Origin: Terriglobus roseus
Lineage (GTDB): Bacteria; Acidobacteriota; Terriglobia; Terriglobales; Acidobacteriaceae
Assembly: GCF_900105625.1 (NCBI RefSeq)
Contig: NZ_FNSD01000001.1
Span: 2,294,001-2,358,000 of the forward strand
Direction: 5' to 3'
Length of the DNA stretch: 64,000 bases
Numbering within the stretch: the stretch's first letter is position 1; the number at the start of each line of letters is the position of its first letter. Below the pieces are notes generated by a model, which saw only the letters and a list, made by a program, of their open reading frames with translations, did no database searches and had not been told where the DNA came from. Positions 35,653 to 44,718 of the stretch are shown here, one piece after another. The position numbers and the translations under genes are program-made.

Positions 35653-37002
35653 CTAGACGCCGAGTTCGGCACGGATCGCGTTTGCGATGGCGTCCGCATG
35701 GTGCCGCATGACGGTCTCATCTTCGGCTTCGATCATCACGCGTGCGAGCGCTTCTGTGCCGCTATAGCGGATGACCACACGTCCGGAGTCAAGTAGCGCT
35801 TTTTCAGCATCTTGGATCGCTGTGGCGACAGTATGAATCGATTCAAGTGGCTTCTTTTCGCGCACTTTGACGTTCACGATTACCTGCGGGAAGGTCTTTA
35901 GATCGGCCGCAAGCCCCGCCAGCGACTTTCCGCTGCGATGCACGATGTCAAGCAGCAGGAGCGCCGTCAGCAGGCCGTCGCCCGTGGTGCTTCGACCGGT
36001 GAAGAGGATGTGTCCGCTCTGCTCGCCACCGAGCGACGCCTTCGTCTCCTGCATCTGCTGGAGCACGTACTTGTCACCTACCGGCGCGCGCAGCATCCGG
36101 ATGCCACTGCGCTTCAGAGCAGCCTCAAGTCCCATGTTGGACATAGTCGTGGCGACGACCGTGTTTTCGTGGAGCAGACCGCGCTCCTGCAGGTCGCGCG
36201 CGGCCAGCAGCATCACCGCGTCACCGTTGATGACGCGCCCATTCTCATCGGCGAACATGGCACGGTCAGCGTCGCCGTCGAAGGTAATGCCAATGTCCGC
36301 CTTGTCTTCGAGCACATACTTTGCGACAACCTCGGGCTTCGTCGCCCCGCAGTCCACGTTGATGTTGCGGCCGTCCGGGCTGGCGTTGCGAATGCGTACT
36401 TCGCCGCCCAGGCCCGCAAAGAGTTGCGGTGCCACGGACGAAGCTGCGCCGTTCGCACAGTCGATGACGATGCGCTTGCCGTCGAGGCTCAGGCCATCGA
36501 CAGCGGCCAGCAGAGAGCGGACATACTCGGCGCGATCACTCTCTTCGACAGCAGGCGCAGCGGCGTCGTCCGCAGTCTCAACATGGTTGGTGGCGAGCTG
36601 CCTGAAGATCTCATCTTCAATGGCGAGTTCGGTTGCGTCCGGCAGCTTGTAGCCATCCGGCCCGAAGACCTTGATGCCGTTGTCCTGCCAGGGATTGTGC
36701 GACGCGCTGATGACTATGCCCGCGCTGAAACCATGCGAACGCGTGAGAAACGCGATGGCCGGTGTCGTGATCACGCCGGCGCTCTCGACGGTTGCACCAC
36801 CTTTACGAAGACCCGCGGTGATCGTCGCTGCAATCCACTCGCTGGACTCGCGCGTGTCCATGCCGAGAATGATCTTTGGCTGCTCGCCGGCCTTTGCGAC
36901 ATGGTGCGCCAGTGCGACGCCAACAGCGAAGATGGTCTTGCGATCAAGGGGTGCTTCGCCTGCAACGGCGCGGATGCCGTCCGTTCCAAAGAGCTTTCTC
37001 AT
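35653..37002 (-). CDS. glmM: Phosphoglucosamine mutase
   Basis: A 449-residue enzyme that interconverts glucosamine-6-P and glucosamine-1-P on the way to UDP-GlcNAc. Visible are the start KLFGTDGIRA, the phospho-serine loop VISASHNPWQDNG with Ser101, the metal loop ITFDGDADRAMF, the substrate loop GGEQSGHI, and the phosphate site VIRYSGTEALARVMIE. Its ATG overlaps the xseA stop (ATGA). It converges on alr, with 3 bp between the stops. Confidence 0.97.
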   Translation of the reverse strand: MRKLFGTDGIRAVAGEAPLDRKTIFAVGVALAHHVAKAGEQPKIILGMDTRESSEWIAATITAGLRKGGATVESAGVITTPAIAFLTRSHGFSAGIVISASHNPWQDNGIKVFGPDGYKLPDATELAIEDEIFRQLATNHVETADDAAAPAVEESDRAEYVRSLLAAVDGLSLDGKRIVIDCANGAASSVAPQLFAGLGGEVRIRNASPDGRNINVDCGATKPEVVAKYVLEDKADIGITFDGDADRAMFADENGRVINGDAVMLLAARDLQERGLLHENTVVATTMSNMGLEAALKRSGIRMLRAPVGDKYVLQQMQETKASLGGEQSGHILFTGRSTTGDGLLTALLLLDIVHRSGKSLAGLAADLKTFPQVIVNVKVREKKPLESIHTVATAIQDAEKALLDSGRVVIRYSGTEALARVMIEAEDETVMRHHADAIANAIRAELGV

Positions 37003-38606
37003 GCGTTTTCGTTTCCTGTTCCTGTGTTGCCGTTGACGTCAGACGAAAGGACGCGGGATCGCACTTCTCCCTCGCCCAGCCGTGTGCGAATTTCGTCACC
37101 GGCCGTTACATCCTTCGCGCTCCGCAGAAGTCTACCTTCCCCGTTGAAGACGAGGGCATAGCCGCGTTGCAGCACTGCCGTTGGGGACAGCGCATGCAAC
37201 CGTGTCTCGGCGCGCGCCACACGTCGCGACGGTGTTGTCAGCAGCGAGGAACCTGCACGCAGCAGCCGCTCGCGCAGGCGTTCATTCTTTGTCTGCGCAC
37301 GCAGAACACTGCGGTGCACATCCTGCCGCTGCAGGCGTTCCGTCAGCAAGCGCAGACGCGCGGCACGTTCGCGTAGCAGCGCTTCGGTCGCGGCTTCCAG
37401 GCGGAAGCGATCCTGATCCACACGTTGCTGCCGGCGGCCGATGCTGTCACGCATGCGCGCAAATGCGCTGGCCGCAGAGACGCGTGTGAAGCGCTGCTGC
37501 GCGTGCATCTGCTGATACCGCATGGCACGGAAGAGCCGCGCGGCCAGCGACTGCACACGCTCTTCCACGCGATGCTGCGCGGCCGTCACCAGCTCGGCTG
37601 CAGCCGAGGGGGTGGGTGCGCGAAGGTCTGCAACAAAGTCAGCAATGGTGAAGTCCGTCTCATGCCCTACGGCCGAGACGACCGGCAGATCGATCGCAGC
37701 GATGGCGCGTGCAAGCGCCTCATCGTTGAAGCCTGCGAGGTCTTCCGCCGACCCGCCTCCACGCGCAATGACGATGACATCGACGTTGTGTTGCGGGTTG
37801 GCGTTCAGATAGCGCAGACCGCGGATGACATCCGGCGCGCAGGTCACACCCTGCATCGCCGCAGGAAAGACAAGGATGTCGAGGCAGGCATGACGGCGTC
37901 GCACCACGGTGACAATGTCACGCAGCACCGCGCCCTGCGTCGACGTGATGACGCCGACGGTGCGCGGGAAGGCCGGCAACGGACGCTTGCGCTCCTGCTC
38001 GAACAATCCCTCGGCACGTAGCTTCGCCTTGAGCTGTTCGAAGGCAAGCTGCAGCGCACCGGCGCCACGCGGCTCCAGGGTTTCTGCAATAAGCTGCAGC
38101 TGTCCACGGCTCTCAAAGACGGAGATGCGGCCACGTGCCAGCACCGCCAGGCCATCGGTCGGTTTGAAGCGCAGAAGAGATGCCTCGCGCCGGAAGAGCA
38201 CGACCAGTAACTGCGCATTGCCGTCCTTCAGCGTGAAATACAGGTGGCCGCTGGGAGCGGGGCGGCAGTTGGAGATTTCGCCCTCCACCCACACATCGCT
38301 GTACTCACGCTCCACCTTGCCACGTAGCGCGCTCACCAACTCGGCAACAGCCCACAGCTTGCGCTGTTGCGGGACCTGCGCTGGCGACGCGGGAGCCTCG
38401 ATGCGTTCGCGCTCGGCGATCACGTCGGCAACGGTCACCGCGCCGTCTTCTGTGGCTGATTCCGGCTCTGAAAAAAGCAGTCCGAACTGACCGAGCTTGT
38501 CCGGCTTCGGCTTAAGCGACGACGGCGGCCCGGAGGACCTGCCAGCCGCTGCCCTGCGCCGGATGAACTGCGCGAGCGATGCTGGTGGGTTTTCCGGAGC
38601 CGCCAT
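36999..38606 (-). CDS. xseA: Exodeoxyribonuclease VII large subunit
   Basis: A 535-residue protein. After an N-terminal tail of about 85 residues not seen in short homologs comes the OB fold (VWVEGEISNCRPAPSGHLYFTLKD), then the catalytic region with VGVITSTQGAVLRDI, VIVIARGGGSAEDL and SAVGHETDFTIADFVADLRAPTPS. A long coiled-coil arm follows. The enzyme degrades single-stranded DNA with small subunit XseB, which is not visible here. It precedes glmM with a 4-bp overlap. Confidence 0.95.
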   Translation of the reverse strand: MAAPENPPASLAQFIRRRAAAGRSSGPPSSLKPKPDKLGQFGLLFSEPESATEDGAVTVADVIAERERIEAPASPAQVPQQRKLWAVAELVSALRGKVEREYSDVWVEGEISNCRPAPSGHLYFTLKDGNAQLLVVLFRREASLLRFKPTDGLAVLARGRISVFESRGQLQLIAETLEPRGAGALQLAFEQLKAKLRAEGLFEQERKRPLPAFPRTVGVITSTQGAVLRDIVTVVRRRHACLDILVFPAAMQGVTCAPDVIRGLRYLNANPQHNVDVIVIARGGGSAEDLAGFNDEALARAIAAIDLPVVSAVGHETDFTIADFVADLRAPTPSAAAELVTAAQHRVEERVQSLAARLFRAMRYQQMHAQQRFTRVSAASAFARMRDSIGRRQQRVDQDRFRLEAATEALLRERAARLRLLTERLQRQDVHRSVLRAQTKNERLRERLLRAGSSLLTTPSRRVARAETRLHALSPTAVLQRGYALVFNGEGRLLRSAKDVTAGDEIRTRLGEGEVRSRVLSSDVNGNTGTGNENA

Positions 38607-38631
38607 GGTGTCTGCGAAGCCCTTCCTGCGA

Positions 38632-39453
38632 TTACTGCGCGGAGGGTCCGCTCAGTTTCTGCGTTGCGATCTCGGCCGAGGCGCTCTTGGGGTCCTTGTC
38701 CTTGATCTGTGCATAGATCTTCTTGGCTTCCGCCTGCTTGCCGTTGGCCTCATACATCTCAGCCAGTTCCAGCTGCGCCAGACCCGCGGGAACCAGCGTG
38801 CTGGGCTTCGCGATCACCTTGTTGTACTGCTCAATGGCAAGGGACTCGCGCGCAGTGCTGCGATACAGGCCGGCAAGCGCCATCTGTGAGAGCGTGGCGA
38901 TGTCGTGGTTCCAGCTGTCGGAGGACTTCTTCAGCAGTTCCTCAGCGCTGGCGTTCTGGCCTGCCTGCATGGCGGTCACGCCCTGCAGATAGAGTGCGTT
39001 ACGACCGGCATCGGTTGAACCGTATTTGTTTGCGACATCCGCAAACTGAGCATTGGCGGCCTTCGCGCGCTCTTCCAGACTGCTGAAGCTCTTCATGTTC
39101 GCGGGCACGGGCTGATCCGGTGTCGCGATGGGTGCGTCGTACGTCTGCATCGCCTCGGCCAGAGCACTGCTTGCAGCCTCAGCGCGGTGGCTGCTGACGA
39201 ATGCGAACACGCTCGCGATGACGACGAGCGCAACGACCGCGACCGCAAGGCGGATGGCCAGCGCACGGTTGTTCTGGATGCGGTCGAAGAAAGCAGTGCT
39301 GCTGCTGTTGGTGTTGACGGCAAGAGGACCGTCTTCACGGATGGCAAGCGGCTTGGTGCGGGTCGGTGTATCCAAGGTCGGGAATCCTTTTGGCGGCGCG
39401 AAAGGCCGCAGATGAGCCGGCGCGGGTGCGGAATCCGCAGGTACATGCGCCAT
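38632..39453 (-). CDS. Membrane-anchored TPR-like (YfgM-type) protein
   Basis: A 273-residue protein. A polar, Pro-rich N-terminus of about 65 residues precedes one membrane helix (IRLAVAVVALVVIASVFAF, about residues 67-87). A helical-repeat domain follows (LQGVTAMQAGQNASAEELLK, LSQMALAGLYRSTARESLAIEQYNKVI, LELAEMYEANGKQAEAKKIY). This architecture matches YfgM-like tetratricopeptide proteins that assist periplasmic folding. The TPR part should face the periplasm. It lies just upstream of xseA-glmM on the same strand. Confidence 0.7.
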   Translation of the reverse strand: MAHVPADSAPAPAHLRPFAPPKGFPTLDTPTRTKPLAIREDGPLAVNTNSSSTAFFDRIQNNRALAIRLAVAVVALVVIASVFAFVSSHRAEAASSALAEAMQTYDAPIATPDQPVPANMKSFSSLEERAKAANAQFADVANKYGSTDAGRNALYLQGVTAMQAGQNASAEELLKKSSDSWNHDIATLSQMALAGLYRSTARESLAIEQYNKVIAKPSTLVPAGLAQLELAEMYEANGKQAEAKKIYAQIKDKDPKSASAEIATQKLSGPSAQ

Positions 39454-39532
39454 CCGTAAGTCTAGCAGCGGCAGGAAAGGTGGGCAAAAGGGTCGCCCGG
39501 TCGGGCCTCCCGTTTAACGGTGAGACAGCATA

Positions 39533-39554
39533 GGGCACGGCTGAAGCCGTGCCC
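39533..39554. repeat. Short perfect palindromic repeat
   Basis: Arms GGGCACGGCT (39533-39542) and AGCCGTGCCC (39545-39554), forming a 9-bp stem with TGAA loop. It lies between divergent genes, so it is not a terminator. It has the look of a REP-type element; only one copy is in this window. Confidence 0.55.
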
Positions 39555-39681
39555 TTACGACTCGTGCTGTCCGGCAGCGGCTGTTTCGTGCTGTCCCCCG
39601 CAGCGGCCGGGCGGTGGTGCTTGCCCATCGTTCCGTGAATCCATACTCTGAATACAGCACCGTTGAAGGATGGGCCCAGGC

Positions 39682-40107
39682 ATGTATGAGGACTTTGTCG
39701 TAGTCGACAAGTGGACCGGCGAGCAGTTGCATTGCGTTTGGAAGGCGACCATGGTCGCCATTGCGACGCGTCACGCCGACGCTACGGATATCCGGTTCGA
39801 CGTGAATGGCCGGCCCATGTGGATCGCCATGCCGAATGTTGCATGGGTGCAGATGAAGCGCGCCACCGGCTACGTCATCACGGACTACGCCGCGGCACAG
39901 GCTGCCGGGCGGTATCTGAAGACCATTGTGGAGAACGGCTATGACAATGGTCGCGAGATGTACACCATGACGGTCGAAGAGGTTCTGACCAACGTGAAGG
40001 CCGTGGTCGACCAGGCGGGCAGCACGCTCAACCTGCCCTCCCTGCCCGTCATTAACAACGACGTGAAGCCGGAAGAGTACGCAGGACATCTGCCAGGCGA
40101 AGGATAG
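39682..40107 (+). CDS. Conserved-looking hypothetical protein
   Basis: A 141-residue soluble protein from the ATG at 39682; an in-frame ATG at 39670 adds four residues. It looks like a small beta sheet followed by helices (YEDFVVVDKWTGEQLHCVW, MWIAMPNVAWVQMK, AQAAGRYLKTIVENG). There is no signal peptide, motif or family I recognise. It has regular codon use for the region. It stands alone upstream of the lactonase cluster. Confidence 0.5.
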   Translation: MYEDFVVVDKWTGEQLHCVWKATMVAIATRHADATDIRFDVNGRPMWIAMPNVAWVQMKRATGYVITDYAAAQAAGRYLKTIVENGYDNGREMYTMTVEEVLTNVKAVVDQAGSTLNLPSLPVINNDVKPEEYAGHLPGEG

Positions 40108-40161
40108 GCTGATCTTCGGGGAACTCCGGGCGTATGCTGGTCAGCGTTCCCCGGAGTGCTC

Positions 40162-41304
40162 ATGCTTGATCGCCGAAGCTTTCTTGCCACGCTGCCTGCA
40201 GCCGCGCTGCTTGCGCGCACGTCCTTCAGCCAGATGACACCGCCCACGCTCGGCACCCAGCGTGCCTTCATCGGCAGCACCGGTAAAGAGGCGCAGGGCA
40301 TCTTCTCCACCTACTTCGATCCCAAGACAGGCAGTTTCTCTCAGCCGGAGATGGCGGCAAAGCTGCCCGGCAACGACAGCATGACACTGCATCCAGAGCG
40401 CCGGCGCCGTCTCTATGCAACATGCGTCGTCGACGGTATTGCGAACGTGGCCGCCTTTGAAATTGTGGACACGCCAGACCTTCTGCGCCCCATCAACCGT
40501 GAGACGGCGAAGGGTATGGGGCCGAATTTTCTCTCCATCGACCCCAGCGGCCGTGTTGCCATGGAGGCGAACTGGGGCAGTGGGGACATCTCGACCTACA
40601 CGATTGCAAAGGACGGGACGCTGTCGCCGCTTGTCGAGCACATTGAGTACGGCGACGCCCACCACGGCCCCGCGCCTGCTCAGCCCCACAGCCGCTGCCA
40701 CTCCATCCTGACGGCGCCAGGCGGCAGGTTTGTGTTGGTGAATGACTACGGCGCCGACAGGATCTACATCTACGCGCTGGACGCCGCAACGGCGAAGCTC
40801 ACACCGCACGATCCGCCGTTCTATCAGGCTGCGCCCGGCTCTGCGCCGCGACACCTGGTCTTCTACCCCGGCGGTAAGTGGATCTACTGCAACAACGAAC
40901 TGACCAACACCGTGGACCTGCTGGCCTGGGACGAGAAGCGTGGCACATTGACCAAAACGGGGTCGTGGCCGACGCTGCCTGCGGACGCCCCACCGAAGTG
41001 CCGCACGGCAGACATGGCATTGTCGCCGGATCACCGCTTCCTCTACGGCAGCGTGCGCGGGCTTGAGAGCATGGTGGTGTGGGCCGTGGGTAAAGACGCT
41101 CGGCTGCAGCAGATTCAACAGACCAAGGTGGATGGCGTGGAGAACCGTTGCATCACCCTTGATGCGACCGGCAAGTGGCTGATTGCGGCGAACCAGCGCA
41201 GCAATGACGTGACGGTCTTCCCGCGCGATCCGAAGACCGGGATGCTGAGCGCGCCCGCCAGCAGCGTCAAGATTGCGGGCGCGTGTTTCGTGTTGTGGGC
41301 GTAG
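40162..41304 (+). CDS. Tat-exported lactonase-family beta-propeller (paralog 1)
   Basis: About 380 residues. The ATG at 40162 has GGAG 5 bases upstream and begins the Tat signal LDRRSFLATLPAAALLART. The mature protein is a seven-bladed propeller of the 6-phosphogluconolactonase/YbhE family (PF10282 type), with blade text FIGSTGKEAQGIFSTYFD, PGSAPRHLVFYPGGKWIYC and NRCITLDATGKWLIAANQ. The family hydrolyses sugar lactones. Export to the periplasm suggests an unphosphorylated lactone as substrate. First of three tandem paralogs. Confidence 0.85.
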   Translation: MLDRRSFLATLPAAALLARTSFSQMTPPTLGTQRAFIGSTGKEAQGIFSTYFDPKTGSFSQPEMAAKLPGNDSMTLHPERRRRLYATCVVDGIANVAAFEIVDTPDLLRPINRETAKGMGPNFLSIDPSGRVAMEANWGSGDISTYTIAKDGTLSPLVEHIEYGDAHHGPAPAQPHSRCHSILTAPGGRFVLVNDYGADRIYIYALDAATAKLTPHDPPFYQAAPGSAPRHLVFYPGGKWIYCNNELTNTVDLLAWDEKRGTLTKTGSWPTLPADAPPKCRTADMALSPDHRFLYGSVRGLESMVVWAVGKDARLQQIQQTKVDGVENRCITLDATGKWLIAANQRSNDVTVFPRDPKTGMLSAPASSVKIAGACFVLWA

Positions 41305-41306
41305 CG

Positions 41307-41573
41307 ATGTTTGTGCGACGGATCACCATCGAGCGTGTGACGGCGGACGGCGTGGTCATGCCGTGCCCTCTCAAGGCAATCGACAGCTTCTGCATGCGCA
41401 ACTTCACGAATGACGCGGTCTTCGACGACACGATGCCGATTGCCGATGGGTTACTGGAAGCTGGTCTTCGCGTGCCGCTCCCTCTGCTGGAAGAGCGCAT
41501 GACGGATTGGTTTCGGCGGAAGCGGTATCTGGGTGAGGGCGAGACATTGCGAGTGACGGAAGTGCTGCGGTGA
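41307..41573 (+). CDS. Small hypothetical protein
   Basis: An 88-residue frame starting 2 bp after the first lactonase stop. It is soluble, with two Cys and a basic patch (DWFRRKRYLGEG), and no recognisable family. The tight spacing suggests co-transcription with the lactonase gene upstream. Confidence 0.4.
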   Translation: MFVRRITIERVTADGVVMPCPLKAIDSFCMRNFTNDAVFDDTMPIADGLLEAGLRVPLPLLEERMTDWFRRKRYLGEGETLRVTEVLR

Positions 41574-41610
41574 GTCAGTAAACTCGGGCCGCTTCATCTT
41601 TTATGCATTT

Positions 41611-41682
41611 GTCATCCTGAGCAAAACACAGATCGCTCAGGATGACAGGTCATGGGAGAGAACGCAGATCGCTCAGGATGAC
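41611..41682. repeat. Dispersed repeat family B, degenerate copy 2
   Basis: GTCATCCTGAGC (41611-41622) pairs perfectly with GCTCAGGATGAC (41635-41646). The right arm recurs at 41671-41682 within a direct repeat of GCAGATCGCTCAGGATGACA. This looks like a shortened remnant of the longer hairpins at 16380 and 44046. The stretch 41574-41785 contains no gene. Confidence 0.7.
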
Positions 41683-41785
41683 AGGCAGATCGGCACAGGA
41701 AGCATCCCGCCGAACTGCGACAGCGGGCCAACCTGCTCATGATGTGACACCATCGTTAGCGAAGACCTTAAGCCGGAGAAGCACC

Positions 41786-42841
41786 ATGTCACACGAACGG
41801 ATTTTTCTGGGCACCAGCGGTAACGATGGCCGCGGCGTCTACACCGCTACCTTCGATACACAGACGGGCACGCTGACCGAACCCGTACTCTCGGCCGAAC
41901 TGCCGAAGGCCAGCTTCCTCTGTTTCGATGGCCGCAATGAGAGCCGTCTCCTGGCCATCTCGCAGACACCCGGCGCGCCCGCCGGCGAGGTCGCATGCTT
42001 CCACATCGATGTTGCCGAGGCGAAGCTGACGGAGGTCCATCGCGCCAGTACACAGGGCACGGGCGCAGTGCATGTGTCCGCGCAGGGGGGCACCGTCGTG
42101 GTGGCGAACTATGTTGGTGGATCGGCCGCATCGTTCCACATGGATGCGGATGGCACGCTGCATCCGGCGTCGTTCTTTCAGTTCAACGCGGCGGATCACG
42201 GTCCGGACACGAAGCGTCAGGACCACGCCTACGCGCACGCCGCAGACATCACGCTGGACGGCGGCTACGTGCTGATCAATGACCTCGGACTTGATCGCAT
42301 CCACGTCTTCAAGCTGGACGCGGAGACCGCGAAGATGACGCCGCACGGCGAGTGGCTGTCCGCACCAGGCGCGGGCCCGCGACACATCGCCCTGCACCCG
42401 AACGGCAAGTGGATCTACAACATCGATGAGATGGGCTGCACGATTAATCAACTCGCGTGGGATGCGATTGCGGGTACCTTGACCACGCTACAGACCATTG
42501 AGACGCTGCCACCGGGCGCGAGCAAGGTCGATGTGCGCGCCTGTGATCTCGTCTTCAGCAAGGACCTGCGCTTCCTGTACGCAGCGAACCGCGTGCATGA
42601 GGATTTCGTCGTGTTCTCGCTGGATGCTGCGACGGGCGCACTCACTGAGGCACATCGGCATGCCAATCCCGGCAAGGAGGCGCGCCACATCGCCATCGAT
42701 CCATCGGGCAAGTGGTTCCTGAGCGCGAACCAGTTTTCGAACGAGGTTTCGGTCTTCCCGATCGATACGGCCACGGGCAAGCTGGGTGACCGCTCCAGCT
42801 CGGCACCCGTCAACAACCCAAGCTGCCTGCTGTTCGGCTGA
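41786..42841 (+). CDS. Lactonase-family beta-propeller without signal (paralog 2)
   Basis: A 351-residue protein from the ATG at 41786, with CCGGAG upstream. It has the same propeller family as its neighbours: SHERIFLGTSGNDGRGVYTATF, GAGPRHIALHPNGKWIYNID and EARHIAIDPSGKWFLSANQ. Unlike the flanking paralogs it begins directly with the first blade and has no Tat or Sec signal, so it should be cytoplasmic. It could serve as the pathway 6-phosphogluconolactonase (pgl). It ends 8 bp before paralog 3. Confidence 0.85.
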   Translation: MSHERIFLGTSGNDGRGVYTATFDTQTGTLTEPVLSAELPKASFLCFDGRNESRLLAISQTPGAPAGEVACFHIDVAEAKLTEVHRASTQGTGAVHVSAQGGTVVVANYVGGSAASFHMDADGTLHPASFFQFNAADHGPDTKRQDHAYAHAADITLDGGYVLINDLGLDRIHVFKLDAETAKMTPHGEWLSAPGAGPRHIALHPNGKWIYNIDEMGCTINQLAWDAIAGTLTTLQTIETLPPGASKVDVRACDLVFSKDLRFLYAANRVHEDFVVFSLDAATGALTEAHRHANPGKEARHIAIDPSGKWFLSANQFSNEVSVFPIDTATGKLGDRSSSAPVNNPSCLLFG

Positions 42842-42849
42842 GGAGAGAG

Positions 42850-44022
42850 ATGCTGACACGCCGAAAGTTTTTAGGGAGCGCCGCAGCCGGTGCAGCCATG
42901 ATGCTGCGCACAACAACGTCATCGGCGCGCGAGATGGCAGGGACGCAACGATTATTCGTTGGCACCAGCAGTCAGACGGAGTTTACCGGGCACGGCGAGG
43001 GCATCTTCGTCACATCCTTCCGCGATGGCCGGCTCGGTTCCCCGCGACTGCTCGCGAAGGTGACGAGTCCGAGCTTCCTTGCAGTACCGCAAGCCGGTCA
43101 CCCGCTCTTCGCGGTACTTGGGGGAGACGACGGTGCGTCACGAGCCGCAAGCTACGCGATCTCGCAGGGTCATGACGTTGCGACGACCACACTTACTCCG
43201 ATCGACACGGCAAGTTCCGGCGGTGGCGGCGGATGCCATGTGAGCGCCTCGCCGGACGGTCGTTGCGTCTTTGTCTCGAACTACGGCGGCGGCAGTGTGG
43301 CGTCGTTCCATGCGGACTCGTCAGGCAAGCTGACGCAGGCGAGCGTCATCCGCTTTCCGCCGACAGAGCATGGTCCCGTCCAAGATCGGCAGGAGGGCAG
43401 CCATGTGCACTCTGCGATGGTCTCGCCGGATGGCGCTTTCGTGCTGGTGAATGACTTCGGCCTCGATCGTATCCACGTCTTCGGGCTGGACCGAGCGACG
43501 GCAAAGCTCACACCGCACCGACCGGACCACTGGCTATCCGAGCCGGGCTCCGGGCCGCGTCACCTCGTCTTCCATCCGAATGGCCGCTGGATCTACTGCA
43601 TCTGCGAACTGAACTCGACCGTGGTGCAACTGCAATGGAACGCCACCCACGGCGTCCTCACGCCGAAGAGTGTCGCCAAGACACTGCCGGATGGCGTGGA
43701 TGCCGCGAAGGCACGCGGCTGCGAGATGGTCTTCTCGAAAGACATGCGGTTCCTGTACGCATCGAACCGCCGCGCCAGCGAGAGTTTCGCTGTCTTCGCG
43801 GTGGATGCATCGACCGGTGCGCTCACGAAGATCCAGAACAAGCCGAACCCAGGTCTGGAGGCTCGCCACATTGCCGTCGATCCATCCGGCAGGTGGTTCC
43901 TGGTAGCCAATCAGTTTTCGGGGGATGTTACTGTCTTCGCACTCGACATGGCAACTGGTCACATTGGAGAGCCGGTCTCAAAAATCGAAGTCAGCGGCGC
44001 GAGCTGCCTGTTGTTCGCGTAA
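42850..44022 (+). CDS. Tat-exported lactonase-family beta-propeller (paralog 3)
   Basis: A 390-residue protein. The Tat signal is LTRRKFLGSAAAGAAMMLR, then propeller blades TQRLFVGTSSQTEFTGHGEG, SGPRHLVFHPNGRWIYCI and EARHIAVDPSGRWFLVANQ. It is closest in wording to paralog 2, which suggests a recent duplication with a signal gained or lost. It starts 8 bp after paralog 2, so they share a transcript. Confidence 0.85.
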   Translation: MLTRRKFLGSAAAGAAMMLRTTTSSAREMAGTQRLFVGTSSQTEFTGHGEGIFVTSFRDGRLGSPRLLAKVTSPSFLAVPQAGHPLFAVLGGDDGASRAASYAISQGHDVATTTLTPIDTASSGGGGGCHVSASPDGRCVFVSNYGGGSVASFHADSSGKLTQASVIRFPPTEHGPVQDRQEGSHVHSAMVSPDGAFVLVNDFGLDRIHVFGLDRATAKLTPHRPDHWLSEPGSGPRHLVFHPNGRWIYCICELNSTVVQLQWNATHGVLTPKSVAKTLPDGVDAAKARGCEMVFSKDMRFLYASNRRASESFAVFAVDASTGALTKIQNKPNPGLEARHIAVDPSGRWFLVANQFSGDVTVFALDMATGHIGEPVSKIEVSGASCLLFA

Positions 44023-44045
44023 GGATGTACCCTGGCCCGCGTCCT

Positions 44046-44206
44046 ATCATCCTGAGCGGAACGCAGCGCAGCGGAGTGCCGTCGAAGGACCTGCATTCGG
44101 CTCGAAGCGGCACAGAGGTGTAAGGTCTGCCGTGCACTTTTGTGGGGCCGCGGGCGGGATGCAGGTTCTTCGACTTCGCTGCGCTTCGCTTCGCTCAGGA
44201 TGACAG
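44046..44206. repeat. Dispersed palindromic repeat, family B copy 3
   Basis: A long imperfect hairpin. The left arm carries ATCATCCTGAGCGGAACGCA and GTCGAAGGACCTGCATTC. The right arm gives them inverted as GATGCAGGTTCTTCGAC and CTTCGCTCAGGATGAC. It lies between convergent paralog 3 and the GNAT gene, and with the copy at 41611 it brackets lactonase paralogs 2 and 3. Confidence 0.75.
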
Positions 44207-44214
44207 ATCGATGA

Positions 44215-44712
44215 TTACAGCGGCAGTTCCCAGAACTGGCCGATGAGCGGCACGCCAAAGCTCGCGTGAGGCTCTTCGCTGACCAGCTTGAAACCTTCGT
44301 TTTCGTAGATGCGCCGGGCGGAGCTGAGTATGCTGTTGGTCCACAGCGTCAGCTTCCCGTAACCGGCCTCGCGGGCGAAGGCGATGCAGGCTCGTACCAG
44401 CATTCGTCCTACGCCCAGGCCGCGTGCCGTGGGTTCGACCAGCAGCAGTCTCAGCTTCGCGGCCGATTCCGCAGAGCGGTCACGGACGAGGAAGACACAC
44501 CCCAGAAAGACGCCATCGCGCTCGGCGATCCAGCAGCGTTCGCGCTCCGGCTCTAGCTGATCGATGAAGTCGGCGGTGATACGCGCGACCAGCGCCTCAA
44601 AGCGCTCGTCCCAACCGAACTCCTGCGCATACAAAACGCCGTGACGGTGCACCACCCAGCCCATATCTCCTGGCCTGTGGGGACGCAATGTCACGGCGCT
44701 CGTCTCGCTCAC
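44215..44712 (-). CDS. GNAT-family N-acetyltransferase
   Basis: A 165-residue protein. The acetyl-CoA binding motif is [21 protein letters not shown] (the R/Q-x-x-G-x-G/A loop as [10 protein letters not shown]), and the late strand-helix is [21 protein letters not shown]. The opening [23 protein letters not shown] occurs in GNATs fused to or paired with MarR regulators, but no regulator is present. The substrate is unknown. It lies 6 bp after apt on the same strand. Confidence 0.85.
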   Translation of the reverse strand: MSETSAVTLRPHRPGDMGWVVHRHGVLYAQEFGWDERFEALVARITADFIDQLEPERERCWIAERDGVFLGCVFLVRDRSAESAAKLRLLLVEPTARGLGVGRMLVRACIAFAREAGYGKLTLWTNSILSSARRIYENEGFKLVSEEPHASFGVPLIGQFWELPL

Positions 44713-44718
44713 GTGCGG

